Shown: positions 23,260 to 31,085 of the stretch, in pieces | Layout: each line of letters begins with the position of its first letter | Position numbering within the stretch: the stretch's first letter is position 1 | Origin: a virus | DNA length: 46,105 nt | IMG/VR virus record: IMGVR_UViG_3300009506_000057 | Coordinates: 1-46,105 of that record | Reading direction: 5' to 3' (one strand) | Notes under the pieces: model-generated | Database searches by the model: none | Told to the model about the DNA's origin: nothing | What the model saw: only the letters and a program-made list of their open reading frames with translations | Made by a program: the position numbers and the translations under genes

Positions 23260-24378
23260 TTACTGTTCGACGTTCTCGAGTTCTTTCTCGCGAACGTTGA
23301 CGCCAACTCTGCGAGCGCGGTCGAAGATTGTTCCCTTCGCGGTGAGAAGTCTCCCCCCCAGTGTTTCCCACTTGATTGCTTCTTCCGAAGTTCCGTGAAC
23401 ATGATGGGCGGCGTAGGTGATGCCGTTCACTAATCCGGCAACTGTCTCTTGATTCTCTGTGCCTTTGATGACGGCTAGTTTCTCTTTTTCGCTCCATCCG
23501 TTCTCTTTTGCCATCCCGAGAAGAATGTCATCGAACGAGGGGAGTTTTTCTTCTTCTGCGACCAACATGCGCTTGAGAGCGTCACTCGACTTTCCGAAAG
23601 CGTTCAACATGTTTGCTTTGAACAGGATTCTCTTTGTCTCGATGTCGCCCTTGTGAAACTCTGAAAAGCCGTTCTGCTCGACGATAATCGAGTTCGTGCA
23701 GGAATGACGTTGGACACAGGGGAAGAATTTAATCTTGACGTTTCCGATTTCCCCGTTCCCGACGTAGAACCCAGTTCCGTAATTCCCGCCCCGTTCTGAG
23801 CGGTGCACGTTCGGGACAATAACTTTGACGTGTAGTTCGTCGGGAGTGACGAACGAGCGCACCAACTGACCTCGCTCGCGTAATACTTCACTGGCGGGGT
23901 CGTTTATCAAGTCGAGCAAAGTCTCGAGAATCTCGTCATTATCGAAGACGCCGTACCCTTCGGATAAGACGCTTCGAACATTACCGTCGAAGGTTCGAAC
24001 GAGCCACTTCTCTTTGCCCATCTTCGAGACGAAGCGCTTCATAAGTTCGGCGCGAATGTCGGGGTCAACTGCGTAAAGCAAGAAGTCGGCGGGAACTTGC
24101 TTCTTGTTGAAGATGGGCTTCATAACTTCTTTCCCCAGTTTTCCGCACATCTGACCGAACCCGTTCTCTGTCATGGGTAGCGGGTCGGGTTGAACATAAG
24201 CGACGTTTCCGAACAAGTTCGTCTCGGCAGGGGGAAGAACTGCTTCGCAAAGTTCGTTGAAGTCGATGTCTTGAGCGATGGTCATGTAATCAGACTTTTT
24301 GGTCTTCATCTCAAGTGCTTGATTGTACAGACTTTCGGCTTGCTCAAGAATGGTGGGGGTTTGGGTTTGGGTAGTCAT
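23260..24378 (-). CDS. DUF932-like protein
   Basis: 372 residues from ATG at 24378 after AAGGAG. The N-terminal segment is Thr/Gln-rich. The core has VRTFDGNVRSVLSEGYGVFDNDEILETLL near 155, then LRERGQLVRSFVTPDELHVKV and a His/Cys segment (FFPCVQRHSCTNSIIVEQNG). The arginine-SxxY-x-DN pattern is typical of phage/plasmid DUF932 proteins. They are often encoded with recombination or single-strand-annealing functions. The role is unknown. Confidence 0.65.
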   Translation of the reverse strand: MTTQTQTPTILEQAESLYNQALEMKTKKSDYMTIAQDIDFNELCEAVLPPAETNLFGNVAYVQPDPLPMTENGFGQMCGKLGKEVMKPIFNKKQVPADFLLYAVDPDIRAELMKRFVSKMGKEKWLVRTFDGNVRSVLSEGYGVFDNDEILETLLDLINDPASEVLRERGQLVRSFVTPDELHVKVIVPNVHRSERGGNYGTGFYVGNGEIGNVKIKFFPCVQRHSCTNSIIVEQNGFSEFHKGDIETKRILFKANMLNAFGKSSDALKRMLVAEEEKLPSFDDILLGMAKENGWSEKEKLAVIKGTENQETVAGLVNGITYAAHHVHGTSEEAIKWETLGGRLLTAKGTIFDRARRVGVNVREKELENVEQ

Positions 24379-24418
24379 CGGATATCTCCTTTTGATTTGG
24401 GTTTGGGTTGGGTTTGGG
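24355..24418 (+). other. G-tract cluster with quadruplex potential
   Basis: On the plus strand, four GGG tracts at 24399-24401, 24405-24407, 24410-24412 and 24416-24418 are separated by two or three bases, and three more follow toward 24355. The plus strand is the template strand for the minus-strand operon. The cluster spans the gap and the first codons of the DUF932-like gene. Confidence 0.6.
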
Positions 24419-24892
24419 TTACTGGCTGAGCCACTCGCGCCATTCTTCGGCGGTTCTGAAAATATGTGACTCTGTGACGTCATAGAACTTTCGCTCGAAC
24501 TCGTCGTCGACTTTCACAGTATAGGTCGGGAAGTCGGGATAACCGCGCTTGATAGTTTGAGCGACGATGACACAGTGAAAAGAAGCCCACAAATGAATGA
24601 TGACTTTTTCGCCAACATCAAATTTGTGGGTTCGCTTCGTGACTTTCTCTCGAGCGATTGCGAATTCTTCGGGATGACTTGTCGACCCTGCGAGCATTAC
24701 GTCGACCCCGTACATCTCGCAGACTTCAACACAGACGGGGCACTCGCAGAGTTCGCCGTCATCTTCGAACGAAAAACCGCAATTAGCGCAATCGACTTGA
24801 TTCTCGTCTTCGTCGATTCGAACTGCTTCGTCGCCTGAGATGTCAATCTCGACCATTTTTCGATTTACTCTGAGAACATTATCTTTCTTCAT
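24419..24892 (-). CDS. Zinc-ribbon protein with a C-terminal SH3-like domain
   Basis: 157 residues from ATG at 24892, with GGAGG five bases upstream. Cys motif DCANCGFSFEDDGELCECPV around 35-55 forms a probable zinc ribbon. The C-terminal third FDVGEKVIIHLWASFHCVIV then TYTVKVDDEFERKFYDVTES looks like a small barrel (SH3/Tudor type). First gene after early promoter copy 2, so expected to be well expressed. Function unknown. Confidence 0.6.
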   Translation of the reverse strand: MKKDNVLRVNRKMVEIDISGDEAVRIDEDENQVDCANCGFSFEDDGELCECPVCVEVCEMYGVDVMLAGSTSHPEEFAIAREKVTKRTHKFDVGEKVIIHLWASFHCVIVAQTIKRGYPDFPTYTVKVDDEFERKFYDVTESHIFRTAEEWREWLSQ

Positions 24893-24939
24893 TACTGCCT
24901 CCATTGTCAGACTTGATTGAGTATCAACTTACAATATAA

Positions 24940-24968
24940 ATTATACTACTCTTTCTTATAAATTGCAA
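24940..24968 (-). promoter_or_regulatory. Early promoter module, copy 2
   Basis: -35 TTGCAA at 24968-24963, 17-bp spacer, -10 TATAAT at 24945-24940, inside a block shared with copies 1 and 3. Between this promoter and the terminator at 25023-25050 is an intergenic gap without a gene. Confidence 0.85.
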
Positions 24969-25022
24969 GCGATTTTACCAACTTGCCTTATACGGTTTTT
25001 TTTGCTCATTGAATAATCTTCA

Positions 25023-25050
25023 AGAGAGAGTGGATTTCTCCGCTCTCTCT
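25023..25050 (-). terminator. Terminator hairpin after the directionality-factor-like gene
   Basis: A 12-bp stem (25050-25039 with 25034-25023, one G-T pair) with a four-base loop, seven bases after the stop codon. Followed on the minus strand by TTGAAGATTATT, a weak T-tract. It ends the 27.3 kb operon before promoter copy 2. Confidence 0.65.
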
Positions 25051-25056
25051 GCTAGT

Positions 25057-26466
25057 TTACTTGACGGGCAGTTCCTTTTGACCGCGCGTCTCGTTGATGT
25101 ATGCGAGCGCGTCGAGCGCTTCACGTTTACAATATTCGTTCGGAATGTCCCCGAACTTGTCGACTTCGAGCCAGTCGAGAAGACCGAGAATCTCGTTCGC
25201 TAAAATCGCTTTTGCAGACCCCTTGCCGAATATCCATGCCGTGAAGACATAGCGGTCTGTGTCTGACCCGCCGAAGATGTCATTCAAGTGTTTTGCTAAT
25301 ATCTTCGGTTTGTCAGTCGTCGCCTGTGTTTGGTTGCGCTTGTGGTGATTTGCAATCGCCGTTACCGCTTCTTTGAGCGCTTCGGGGCTGTACGGTCTGT
25401 CTTCACTGTCAACGTCTGAGACTTCGACGTCGAAGGGCTCGTACTCGCTTGCATCGAACGGCTTAAAAAAGTCTGAGTTTCCGACGTCTTCTGTCACTTC
25501 ATCGAGCGAGGCGGGTTCGTCGGACTGAGAAAAGTCTTCTTGTTTGTCGATGCCCGACTCTAATTGCATCATGAAGGGTGTGTCTTCATACATGGTCAAA
25601 AGATTCGTGACCGCGCTCGAGACTACCTTCGCTTCGATGTAATGCTTCTCAGACGTTCTCGTCTTGCCGTTCTCGTCTTCATATCGTGTGGTGACTGGGA
25701 CGCGGGTAAGAGTGAGCGGAATTGTATTCGCGGGTTGTTGGGTGTGCATCGACGCTTGGTTGATGAGTTCTACCGCGCTATAAATCGAACTTATGTCACT
25801 CCAAGCACCAGTGAAGACCATCCACGTGGCAGCCTGTTTGAGTTCTGGAATGACGATGTTCAACCGACCGACTGGCTTGAACGTGATTGGGTCGCTCTTT
25901 GTTCGCGTCTCACCGATGACCATATTTTCTTCGTATGGAAGAACACCCCCGATGGCAATCTCTTTGACAAGCGACCCCGCGACTGAGTTCGGGTTCGATG
26001 AATGTCGAATGACCATTCCGCGACGAATTAGCACTTCTGTGGTCATAGTGTCATAAAGGTATGTGACAATACGCTCATCGGACTGGGCGACTTTTTGATT
26101 CGCGACGTAGGCTTCTAGCCAAAACGAGAAAGCGTCATGAGCATTCGGATACGGAAGGAAAGCGTTCAACATCGTGATTTTATCCGAACCGTAAAGCGAA
26201 TAAATTCGCTCCAATAGTTCGTGTTGATACTTGTACTCGGTCTTTTCCTGCTCGACAAGCGCCTCTTTGTCATTGCTTGAGACATACTTCCCACGAAGCG
26301 GGTCAACACTGAACACGAACCAAGGGCGTTCAATCGGTCGCATGACAACCTCGCCGTTGCGCTTCACGGGCTTACCGTCTTTGACGACGGGAACTTGTTC
26401 ACCTTTGCGAATTGACCCCAGTCGGGGAAACCGCAACCCTCTGTCTTGAATACCATAGATAGGCAT
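25057..26466 (-). CDS. Recombination directionality factor-like (Gp3-like) protein
   Basis: 469 residues, ATG at 26466 after AAAGGAG. The start MPIYGIQDRGLRFPRLGSIRK and the internal GRLNIVIPELKQAATWMVFT followed by WSDISSIYSAVEL resemble the phiC31 Gp3-like family, which controls serine-integrase direction. The C-terminal half is acidic (about 320-385), then holds a helical DUF-like segment (KPKILAKHLNDIFGGSD). No integrase was found, so it may act on a host or prophage integrase, or have another role such as single-strand DNA handling. Family assignment is moderate. Confidence 0.5.
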   Translation of the reverse strand: MPIYGIQDRGLRFPRLGSIRKGEQVPVVKDGKPVKRNGEVVMRPIERPWFVFSVDPLRGKYVSSNDKEALVEQEKTEYKYQHELLERIYSLYGSDKITMLNAFLPYPNAHDAFSFWLEAYVANQKVAQSDERIVTYLYDTMTTEVLIRRGMVIRHSSNPNSVAGSLVKEIAIGGVLPYEENMVIGETRTKSDPITFKPVGRLNIVIPELKQAATWMVFTGAWSDISSIYSAVELINQASMHTQQPANTIPLTLTRVPVTTRYEDENGKTRTSEKHYIEAKVVSSAVTNLLTMYEDTPFMMQLESGIDKQEDFSQSDEPASLDEVTEDVGNSDFFKPFDASEYEPFDVEVSDVDSEDRPYSPEALKEAVTAIANHHKRNQTQATTDKPKILAKHLNDIFGGSDTDRYVFTAWIFGKGSAKAILANEILGLLDWLEVDKFGDIPNEYCKREALDALAYINETRGQKELPVK

Positions 26467-26511
26467 CTTTTTCTCCTTTACTCTTTGAGTAGTTTTGATT
26501 GAGTTTGAATT

Positions 26512-27024
26512 TTAGAACCCTAATGCTTCGAGATTGTCCGCTTCGCTCCTTTCCCCTCGGGGTCTGTGCTTTGCTATGCCGAGCGCCTCTGAAAGCGACA
26601 AATAAGAGAGACCATAATCTTCATAGTCTTTTCGTCGACAATAGCCCACGTACCCCGGGGACACGTAGCCCTGTGTTTCTTCAAGGCAATTTGTACATAT
26701 CACATAGTACATGTGAATGACTTCGCCCTCGATTTCATTACCTTCTGAATCGAGAACGGGAACGTTCACGTCTTTTACTGTGAACGAATAACCCCAACAA
26801 TTCGAGCAACTTCGGTCGCCCGAGATTGTCACTTCCATCATCTGTCTTGACATCGGTTCGACTTTGTATAGCGGTCTAAACCAGTCGTCTTCGAGTGCTT
26901 CATGACAAAGAGGACAAGTCAACATAGGCGGGAGTTCCCCTTCGCGGTCAAAGCGATGGTGATACCCGTCTTCGCCTAAGTGAACTATCTCTCCGCATAT
27001 ATGTCTCTTTGGAACTGTTCGCAT
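26512..27024 (-). CDS. Cys-rich multi-zinc-ribbon protein
   Basis: 170 residues, ATG at 27024 with GGAG upstream. Three CxxC pairs: LTCPLCHEAL (near 36), SCSNCWGYSF (near 77) and VICTNCLEE (near 112), plus HICGE and YCRR singles. Suggests two zinc ribbons with a beta linker. It may bind nucleic acid or host proteins. Second gene of the operon starting at 27301. Confidence 0.65.
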   Translation of the reverse strand: MRTVPKRHICGEIVHLGEDGYHHRFDREGELPPMLTCPLCHEALEDDWFRPLYKVEPMSRQMMEVTISGDRSCSNCWGYSFTVKDVNVPVLDSEGNEIEGEVIHMYYVICTNCLEETQGYVSPGYVGYCRRKDYEDYGLSYLSLSEALGIAKHRPRGERSEADNLEALGF

Positions 27025-27058
27025 TCAATTCTCCATGAATCGACTTACTTTTGAGTGG

Positions 27059-27301
27059 TTATGATTCTTCGACCCTTACGAAGTTCCCGTCGTCGGGGAC
27101 TTCATAGCCGATTTGCTCAAGAAACTTACGAACCGCAGTTCGACAAAAGTCTGAGTAACTATTGAAGCCCTTATCCGCAACTGCTTTCGCTACAATGTCT
27201 TTTTCTTCTTGATACAACTGGGTCGGGGGCAACTTTGCACTAAACTTCTTCCGAAGCGTCTTCGTTCGCTTCACTCTTACCACGTTGAATGTCTCGCTCA
27301 T
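27059..27301 (-). CDS. Small protein, possibly DNA-binding
   Basis: 80 residues. Of two ATGs, 27301 is preferred because it lies at normal distance from AAGGAG; the earlier ATG at 27307 overlaps the site. Basic N-terminus (VVRVKRTKTLRKKFSAKLPP), then FNSYSDFCRTAVRKFLEQIG, a helix-turn-helix- or ribbon-helix-helix-like ending. First gene on the minus side of the divergent promoters, a typical place for a regulator, but no motif is conclusive. Confidence 0.55.
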   Translation of the reverse strand: MSETFNVVRVKRTKTLRKKFSAKLPPTQLYQEEKDIVAKAVADKGFNSYSDFCRTAVRKFLEQIGYEVPDDGNFVRVEES

Positions 27302-27328
27302 TGTCATCTCCTTATGTAATTTATTCTG

Positions 27329-27356
27329 ATTGTATCATAAATCTCTCGGTTTGCAA
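27329..27356 (-). promoter_or_regulatory. Leftward divergent promoter
   Basis: -35 TTGCAA at 27356-27351, 16-bp spacer, -10 TACAAT at 27334-27329. The -35 lies in the palindrome TTTGCAAA (27350-27357), which also serves the rightward promoter. Confidence 0.7.
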
Positions 27357-27379
27357 ATATAAATTATATGTGATAAGAT
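27351..27379 (+). promoter_or_regulatory. Rightward divergent promoter
   Basis: -35 TTGCAA at 27351-27356, 17-bp spacer, -10 TAAGAT at 27374-27379, minor mismatch. It shares its -35 with the leftward promoter, so only one polymerase can bind at a time. It drives the replication operon starting at 27415. Confidence 0.7.
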
Positions 27380-27414
27380 TGCCATACATCTAAACATGGA
27401 GAAAGGAACATAAG

Positions 27415-28338
27415 ATGTCAAACTTTGACAACGGTGAAGAACTGCGGTCAGAACTTCTCCCGAATACTTTTCCCCTTCCAAACTGGGTAATTGATAAAGG
27501 TATTTGGGCGTTGCTTGATGACAAGGAACGAGTTTGTTATGTTATCGTGGTTCGAAAAACACTGGGATGGTGGAAGCGTGCCGACAGAATATCGAAGACT
27601 CAACTCGTCGAACTGTCTGGGCTTTCACCGAAGGCAGTCACCGACGCAATGAGAAACTTAGTTCAATTCGGACTTGTTCTCAGAGTATCGGAGAACAATA
27701 CAGACAATGAAGGCATAGAATGGGGTTATCAGCCGAACCATAGTCTTGTACAAGTGAACGAACTTCTCGAGCGCTACGAGAACAAGTCGAAAGTCAACAA
27801 AGAACGAGCACGAAAAATGAGAGAATGGCAGGGGGGTATGTCCGACACACCCCCATTGTCAGACACAGGGGCGGGGGGTATGTCAGACAACGAACACAAA
27901 ACCAGTAAAACCAATAATTCGGGTTCAAAAGAAGAACCCTCACAGACGAAGCCCAAGACGAAGAAAAAGAGCGCGTCACGTGTTGTCTCAGTTCCCGATG
28001 ACTGGATGCCCCAGTATAAAGCTTTTTGTCAGGGCTTCGGACGTGAAGCGCTCGACCAAAGAGAATTGAAGTTCTGGCTATTCGGCTCAAGTGCTCAACG
28101 AGGTGGGGCGAAGGGTATAAGACATTATTACCTTGCACAGATAACCCCCGATGAAATAGAACGAGCATGGGTCAAAGTAAACAAGATGAAAGAGATAACC
28201 ATCTCAAATCCCAACTCTCTTTTTGCGTTCGCTCAAGATGTACACAGAAAAGCACCGTCGAAGAATGACGAGAGCGAGAGCGAATCAGTAAGAGAGAGAA
28301 TAAAGAAAGCGAAGGAAAAAGCCAATGCACAAGCCTAA
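27415..28338 (+). CDS. Replication initiator (lambda O-like)
   Basis: 307 residues, ATG at 27415 with GGAG / AAGGA sites upstream. The N-terminal winged helix LPNTFPLPNWVIDKGIW then VIVVRKTLGWWKRADRISKTQLVELSGL (15-75) matches the O-type replication N-terminal domain. A linker of about 50 residues (130-190) encodes GGMSDTPPLSDTGAGGMSDN, and its DNA contains direct repeats (see iterons). The C-terminal domain is likely for helicase loader contact. It is followed by a DnaC-like gene, the lambda O-P order. Initiates replication at an origin probably inside its own gene. Confidence 0.8.
   Translation: MSNFDNGEELRSELLPNTFPLPNWVIDKGIWALLDDKERVCYVIVVRKTLGWWKRADRISKTQLVELSGLSPKAVTDAMRNLVQFGLVLRVSENNTDNEGIEWGYQPNHSLVQVNELLERYENKSKVNKERARKMREWQGGMSDTPPLSDTGAGGMSDNEHKTSKTNNSGSKEEPSQTKPKTKKKSASRVVSVPDDWMPQYKAFCQGFGREALDQRELKFWLFGSSAQRGGAKGIRHYYLAQITPDEIERAWVKVNKMKEITISNPNSLFAFAQDVHRKAPSKNDESESESVRERIKKAKEKANAQA
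27416..27430. promoter_or_regulatory. Palindromic operator-like site, copy 3
   Basis: TGTCAAACTTTGACA overlapping codons 1-5 of the initiator gene, about 35 bases downstream of the predicted transcription start. It would suit a repressor blocking early transcription. Confidence 0.6.
27839..27889 (+). repeat. Iteron-like repeats inside the initiator gene (candidate origin)
   Basis: Three copies of TGTC-N-GACA: TGTCCGACA at 27839-27847 and TGTCAGACA at 27857-27865 and 27881-27889. Two lie next to GGGGGGTA runs. The following 50 bases are A-rich. Lambda and relatives also carry iterons within O followed by an A-rich unwinding zone. Confidence 0.55.
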
Positions 28339-29107
28339 AAGAATCAACGAAGTGAACTTGAGCGTCGATAAAGATGCCGGCATCCAGCCAGTATCGACGT
28401 TCCCGTCTTACTGTGTCCCGAACTGCGATACTTGCAACGGTACGGGATACGTCTATGCCAACGTGCCCGAGACTCATCGAAAGCATGGGAAACTCTTACC
28501 CTGCCCGAACTTGCCCGTCGAGAGCACACTTCTGGATTACTGCGGAGTCTCTACTTACGAGCGAGAGCGCTTGAACTGGTCATCTATCTTATACGACATG
28601 GACGAGACTTTGACAGAAGCCGTCGAAGCAATCAAGGCGATGATTGAGAAGCGTTCGGGAGTCGTGTACTTGTACGGGGGGAGCGGTTTGGGGAAGTCGC
28701 TCATCTTGAAGATTGCAACGGTCGAAGTTCTGAGACTACATCAAGGCATGTGGGCGCAATATGTCCACATGACACGAATACTGGATAGGTTGCGCATGGC
28801 GTTCGATGGGGAAACTCCAAACAGGGCAATTGAGAACATGGAGAAGGATTACCAAATGTTCGACTTGCTTTGCATCGACGAACTTGGAAAAGAGCGTGAT
28901 ACACAGTTCGGGAAAGAACGGCAATTCATCTTGCTAGATAAACGGTACGAGGCGGCGATTGAACGAAAAGAAAAGTATATGACCATCATCGCAAGCAACT
29001 TGTTACCTAGTGAACTGCCCTCCGCAACCAAATCAAGACTATGGGACGCAAGATGCACCCATATCGAGATGCAGGGCGACGATTATCGTCTCGGCGCGGA
29101 CGTGTAA
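28325..29107 (+). CDS. Helicase loader, DnaC-like AAA+ ATPase
   Basis: 260 residues, ATG at 28325 overlapping the initiator by 14 bases, with AAGGAAAAA upstream. Possible zinc-binding C30, C34, C37 and C60 in the N-terminus. Walker A GGSGLGKS at 118-125, Walker B LLCIDE ending at Glu186, and sensor segment TIIASNLLPSEL. Loads host DnaB-type helicase at the origin with the O-like protein. No helicase gene is present in the window, consistent with host use. Confidence 0.85.
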   Translation: MHKPKRINEVNLSVDKDAGIQPVSTFPSYCVPNCDTCNGTGYVYANVPETHRKHGKLLPCPNLPVESTLLDYCGVSTYERERLNWSSILYDMDETLTEAVEAIKAMIEKRSGVVYLYGGSGLGKSLILKIATVEVLRLHQGMWAQYVHMTRILDRLRMAFDGETPNRAIENMEKDYQMFDLLCIDELGKERDTQFGKERQFILLDKRYEAAIERKEKYMTIIASNLLPSELPSATKSRLWDARCTHIEMQGDDYRLGADV

Positions 29108-29108
29108 C

Positions 29109-29291
29109 ATGAGCGCCTTGTTCGAAGTTTTCCGCGAGTATGTCCAGAGCGGGGGCGACATTGAAGTCGCTTCTCAAGCCGTTACCGAACTAATCAACCT
29201 TCAACCGCTGAAAGAAAAGATATTTCTGGTAAGTAAATTGTCCCAACTTTTGATTGACGAGATGGAAGAAAGAGAGAAAAACGATGCCTAA
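29109..29291 (+). CDS. Small acidic helical protein
   Basis: 60 residues, ATG at 29109 two bases after the loader stop. Sequence MSALFEVFREYVQSGGDIEV onward is helical and acidic, ending EMEEREKNDA. Coupled to the next gene by an 8-base overlap. Function unknown; its place suggests a replication accessory role. Confidence 0.6.
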   Translation: MSALFEVFREYVQSGGDIEVASQAVTELINLQPLKEKIFLVSKLSQLLIDEMEEREKNDA

Positions 29292-29823
29292 AATGATGAG
29301 TTTTGCATTGACCACTACCGCGATGTACTTAGGAAGAAAGTATGTCACTCGACGAACGGGTTGGAACTTCGCGAAGCCCGACGACGTTTATACCGCAGTT
29401 GAAAAAGCGCAAGGATTGAAAAAGGGTCAACACGTAAAGAAGATTGGGGATATCCGAATCGTTACCACTGAGAAGACAAACCTCGGCGCTTTGATTGTCG
29501 ATAAACCCTACGGCTATCGTGAAGTCATTCTCGAAGGATTCTCGGGCATGACCCCATCCGAGTTCTGCGATTTGTTTCAAGAGCACAATTCCAAAATCAC
29601 TTACCACACGAAGATAAACCGAATTCAATTCGTGCCCCTGTATTCTATTCCCGACAACTGGGTTTGCCCTGAGTGCGGTTATCAGTACGAGCACCGTCTC
29701 TTTGTGTCTGTGCTTTTCAATATGGAGTGCCATCGTTGTCTGAGAACAACCTTCGCAGACTTCACACCCGAAGCGAAAGACGAGAAGCCGTTCCCCTTCG
29801 TCGCGAACAGGTGGGCGCTTTGA
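29284..29823 (+). CDS. ASCH-domain protein with C-terminal zinc ribbon
   Basis: 179 residues from ATG at 29284. Residues 1-120 resemble ASCH-domain phage proteins: MMSFALTTTAMYLGRKYVTRR, then AVEKAQGLKKGQHVKKIGDI, then GFSGMTPSEFCDLFQEHN. ASCH domains bind RNA or modified nucleobases. The last 50 residues add CPECGYQYEH and CHRCLRTTF, a zinc ribbon. The fusion may give nucleic-acid specificity. An in-frame ATG three codons later is an alternative start. Confidence 0.7.
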   Translation: MPKMMSFALTTTAMYLGRKYVTRRTGWNFAKPDDVYTAVEKAQGLKKGQHVKKIGDIRIVTTEKTNLGALIVDKPYGYREVILEGFSGMTPSEFCDLFQEHNSKITYHTKINRIQFVPLYSIPDNWVCPECGYQYEHRLFVSVLFNMECHRCLRTTFADFTPEAKDEKPFPFVANRWAL

Positions 29824-30011
29824 GACAAAGCACCGCCGAGAAACTCATAAGAAAGTGTGTTGACGAGTACATAAAAAAAAGATTGGCGTTCGATGCTAAT
29901 CTCTTTGAAAAGGGAATGAGTTATACACCTCATTCTGAGAAGTGCTTCAAAGAGAAGCAGAGAATCGAACAAGCGTGGGAGACTCTCACAGAAAAAGCGA
30001 AAGCGCGGTGA
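29811..30011 (+). CDS. Small basic protein ending the replication operon
   Basis: 66 residues from GTG at 29811; TTG at 29820 is an alternative that overlaps the upstream stop as TTGA. Sequence STAEKLIRKCVDEYIKKRLA onward is helical and basic, with a Cys in CFKEKQRIEQAW. Its stop codon lies within a terminator stem. Unknown function. Confidence 0.55.
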   Translation: MGALRQSTAEKLIRKCVDEYIKKRLAFDANLFEKGMSYTPHSEKCFKEKQRIEQAWETLTEKAKAR

Positions 30012-30029
30012 TGGAGGCACCGCGCTTTC
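30001..30029. terminator. Terminator hairpin between convergent operons
   Basis: Perfect 11-bp stem AAAGCGCGGTG / CACCGCGCTTT (30001-30011 with 30019-30029) and a 7-base loop. The stop codon of the plus-strand gene lies in its left arm. There is only a short T-tract. It separates the plus operon from the minus-strand gene ending at 30077. Confidence 0.75.
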
Positions 30030-30076
30030 ATTTGGCATAATGAGGGGGAGAACATGCCGATGACTTTTTCAGTATA

Positions 30077-30427
30077 TCATAAGTCGATTCGGTTTTCCAG
30101 ACAGTACAAGAGTTCCTTTGTGCTCATCGACTGAATAGACTTGGGCGCTCTCTGCTTTCTTTTCTTCAAGTTACTTCTGTTAAGTAACTGCTTTTGAAAA
30201 AGCGCCTTCGTCGGCCATTCGTTGAGCGGGACGAGCAACTTCTCGAGATGAGCGGGGACAGACGGAAGATATTTCCCACCTGAGTTTGCAATGCGATTGA
30301 GCGTACCGAAGGGTATCTCATCGTCGAAGAATTCTTGAGCGACTTCTCGCCAGCCCTGCCCATGTTCGTGCTTGTGAGCATAAGCGGTTTTAAGAGCATC
30401 GGCAAGTTGATTTCTGTACTTGGTCAT
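30077..30427 (-). CDS. Hypothetical protein, possible HTH
   Basis: 116 residues, ATG at 30427 with GGAG upstream. N-terminal helices YRNQLADALKTAYAHKHEHG, then WREVAQEFFDDEIPFGTLNRIANSGG, which reads like a helix-turn-helix. The tail KKRKQRAPKSIQSMSTKELLY is basic. Last gene of the 35.4 kb operon. Possibly a DNA-binding regulator; low certainty. Confidence 0.6.
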   Translation of the reverse strand: MTKYRNQLADALKTAYAHKHEHGQGWREVAQEFFDDEIPFGTLNRIANSGGKYLPSVPAHLEKLLVPLNEWPTKALFQKQLLNRSNLKKRKQRAPKSIQSMSTKELLYCLENRIDL

Positions 30428-30428
30428 T

Positions 30429-31085
30429 TTATCTCTCCGTCTTGTAAGTTTGTATATCAACAATTTGCGGAACTCGCTTTTCGTCTTTGAGCAAGTCCGA
30501 CCACATTCGCTTGAGATTATATAGGGTCGTGCTCGACGCCCACAGGTATGAGTGACTACCCTTCGAACTTTCAGGGATAATCATTCTCATGTCGAGAAGT
30601 TCTCTCACTATATCTTCCCACTGGTCACGCTTGAGAATAAAAGTCTCTTGTCGAAACTCTGCTTCTCCGTACCAGTATCGAAGCGGTACGACTTGGTCGC
30701 GTGTTGACCGCTCGAGAAAAACCGCAAGATGCTTCACTTCTGCGACCTCGCAATCGCCGAACAGAAGCAGGGGGGAAATGTTCTCAGTCCCACCGAACTT
30801 CGCTCGTATCTTCGGGAACTTGATACCGAACATCGCAAAGCGGTAATTGTCCAGCTTCGAGAAAGCTTCGGCAGCCCCCCTCATTGCATCCCAGTTCTCG
30901 TTTACTTTGTCGAACCACATAAGAGCGCTTATGAATATCGCAAGCAATACGCAGACGACAAAGAGCACGACGAAGACGACCCAACCGCGTTTCCATATCG
31001 AAGCGATTGCGCCGAAGATTGTCGCGAGCATAAGAAAGACAATCACATGACCAGCATGAGGGGTGTACTTTGTGAACGAGAACAT
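30429..31085 (-). CDS. Membrane-anchored hypothetical protein
   Basis: 218 residues from ATG at 31085, sharing one base with the stop of the small gene before it (TAATG). Two transmembrane helices (about 14-31 and 35-55: VVFVVLFVVCVLLAIFISAL), then a cytoplasmic domain of 150 residues with a winged-helix-like C-terminus (ILKRDQWEDIVRELLDMRMI). It may be a host-membrane-associated early protein. No family recognised. Confidence 0.65.
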   Translation of the reverse strand: MFSFTKYTPHAGHVIVFLMLATIFGAIASIWKRGWVVFVVLFVVCVLLAIFISALMWFDKVNENWDAMRGAAEAFSKLDNYRFAMFGIKFPKIRAKFGGTENISPLLLFGDCEVAEVKHLAVFLERSTRDQVVPLRYWYGEAEFRQETFILKRDQWEDIVRELLDMRMIIPESSKGSHSYLWASSTTLYNLKRMWSDLLKDEKRVPQIVDIQTYKTER

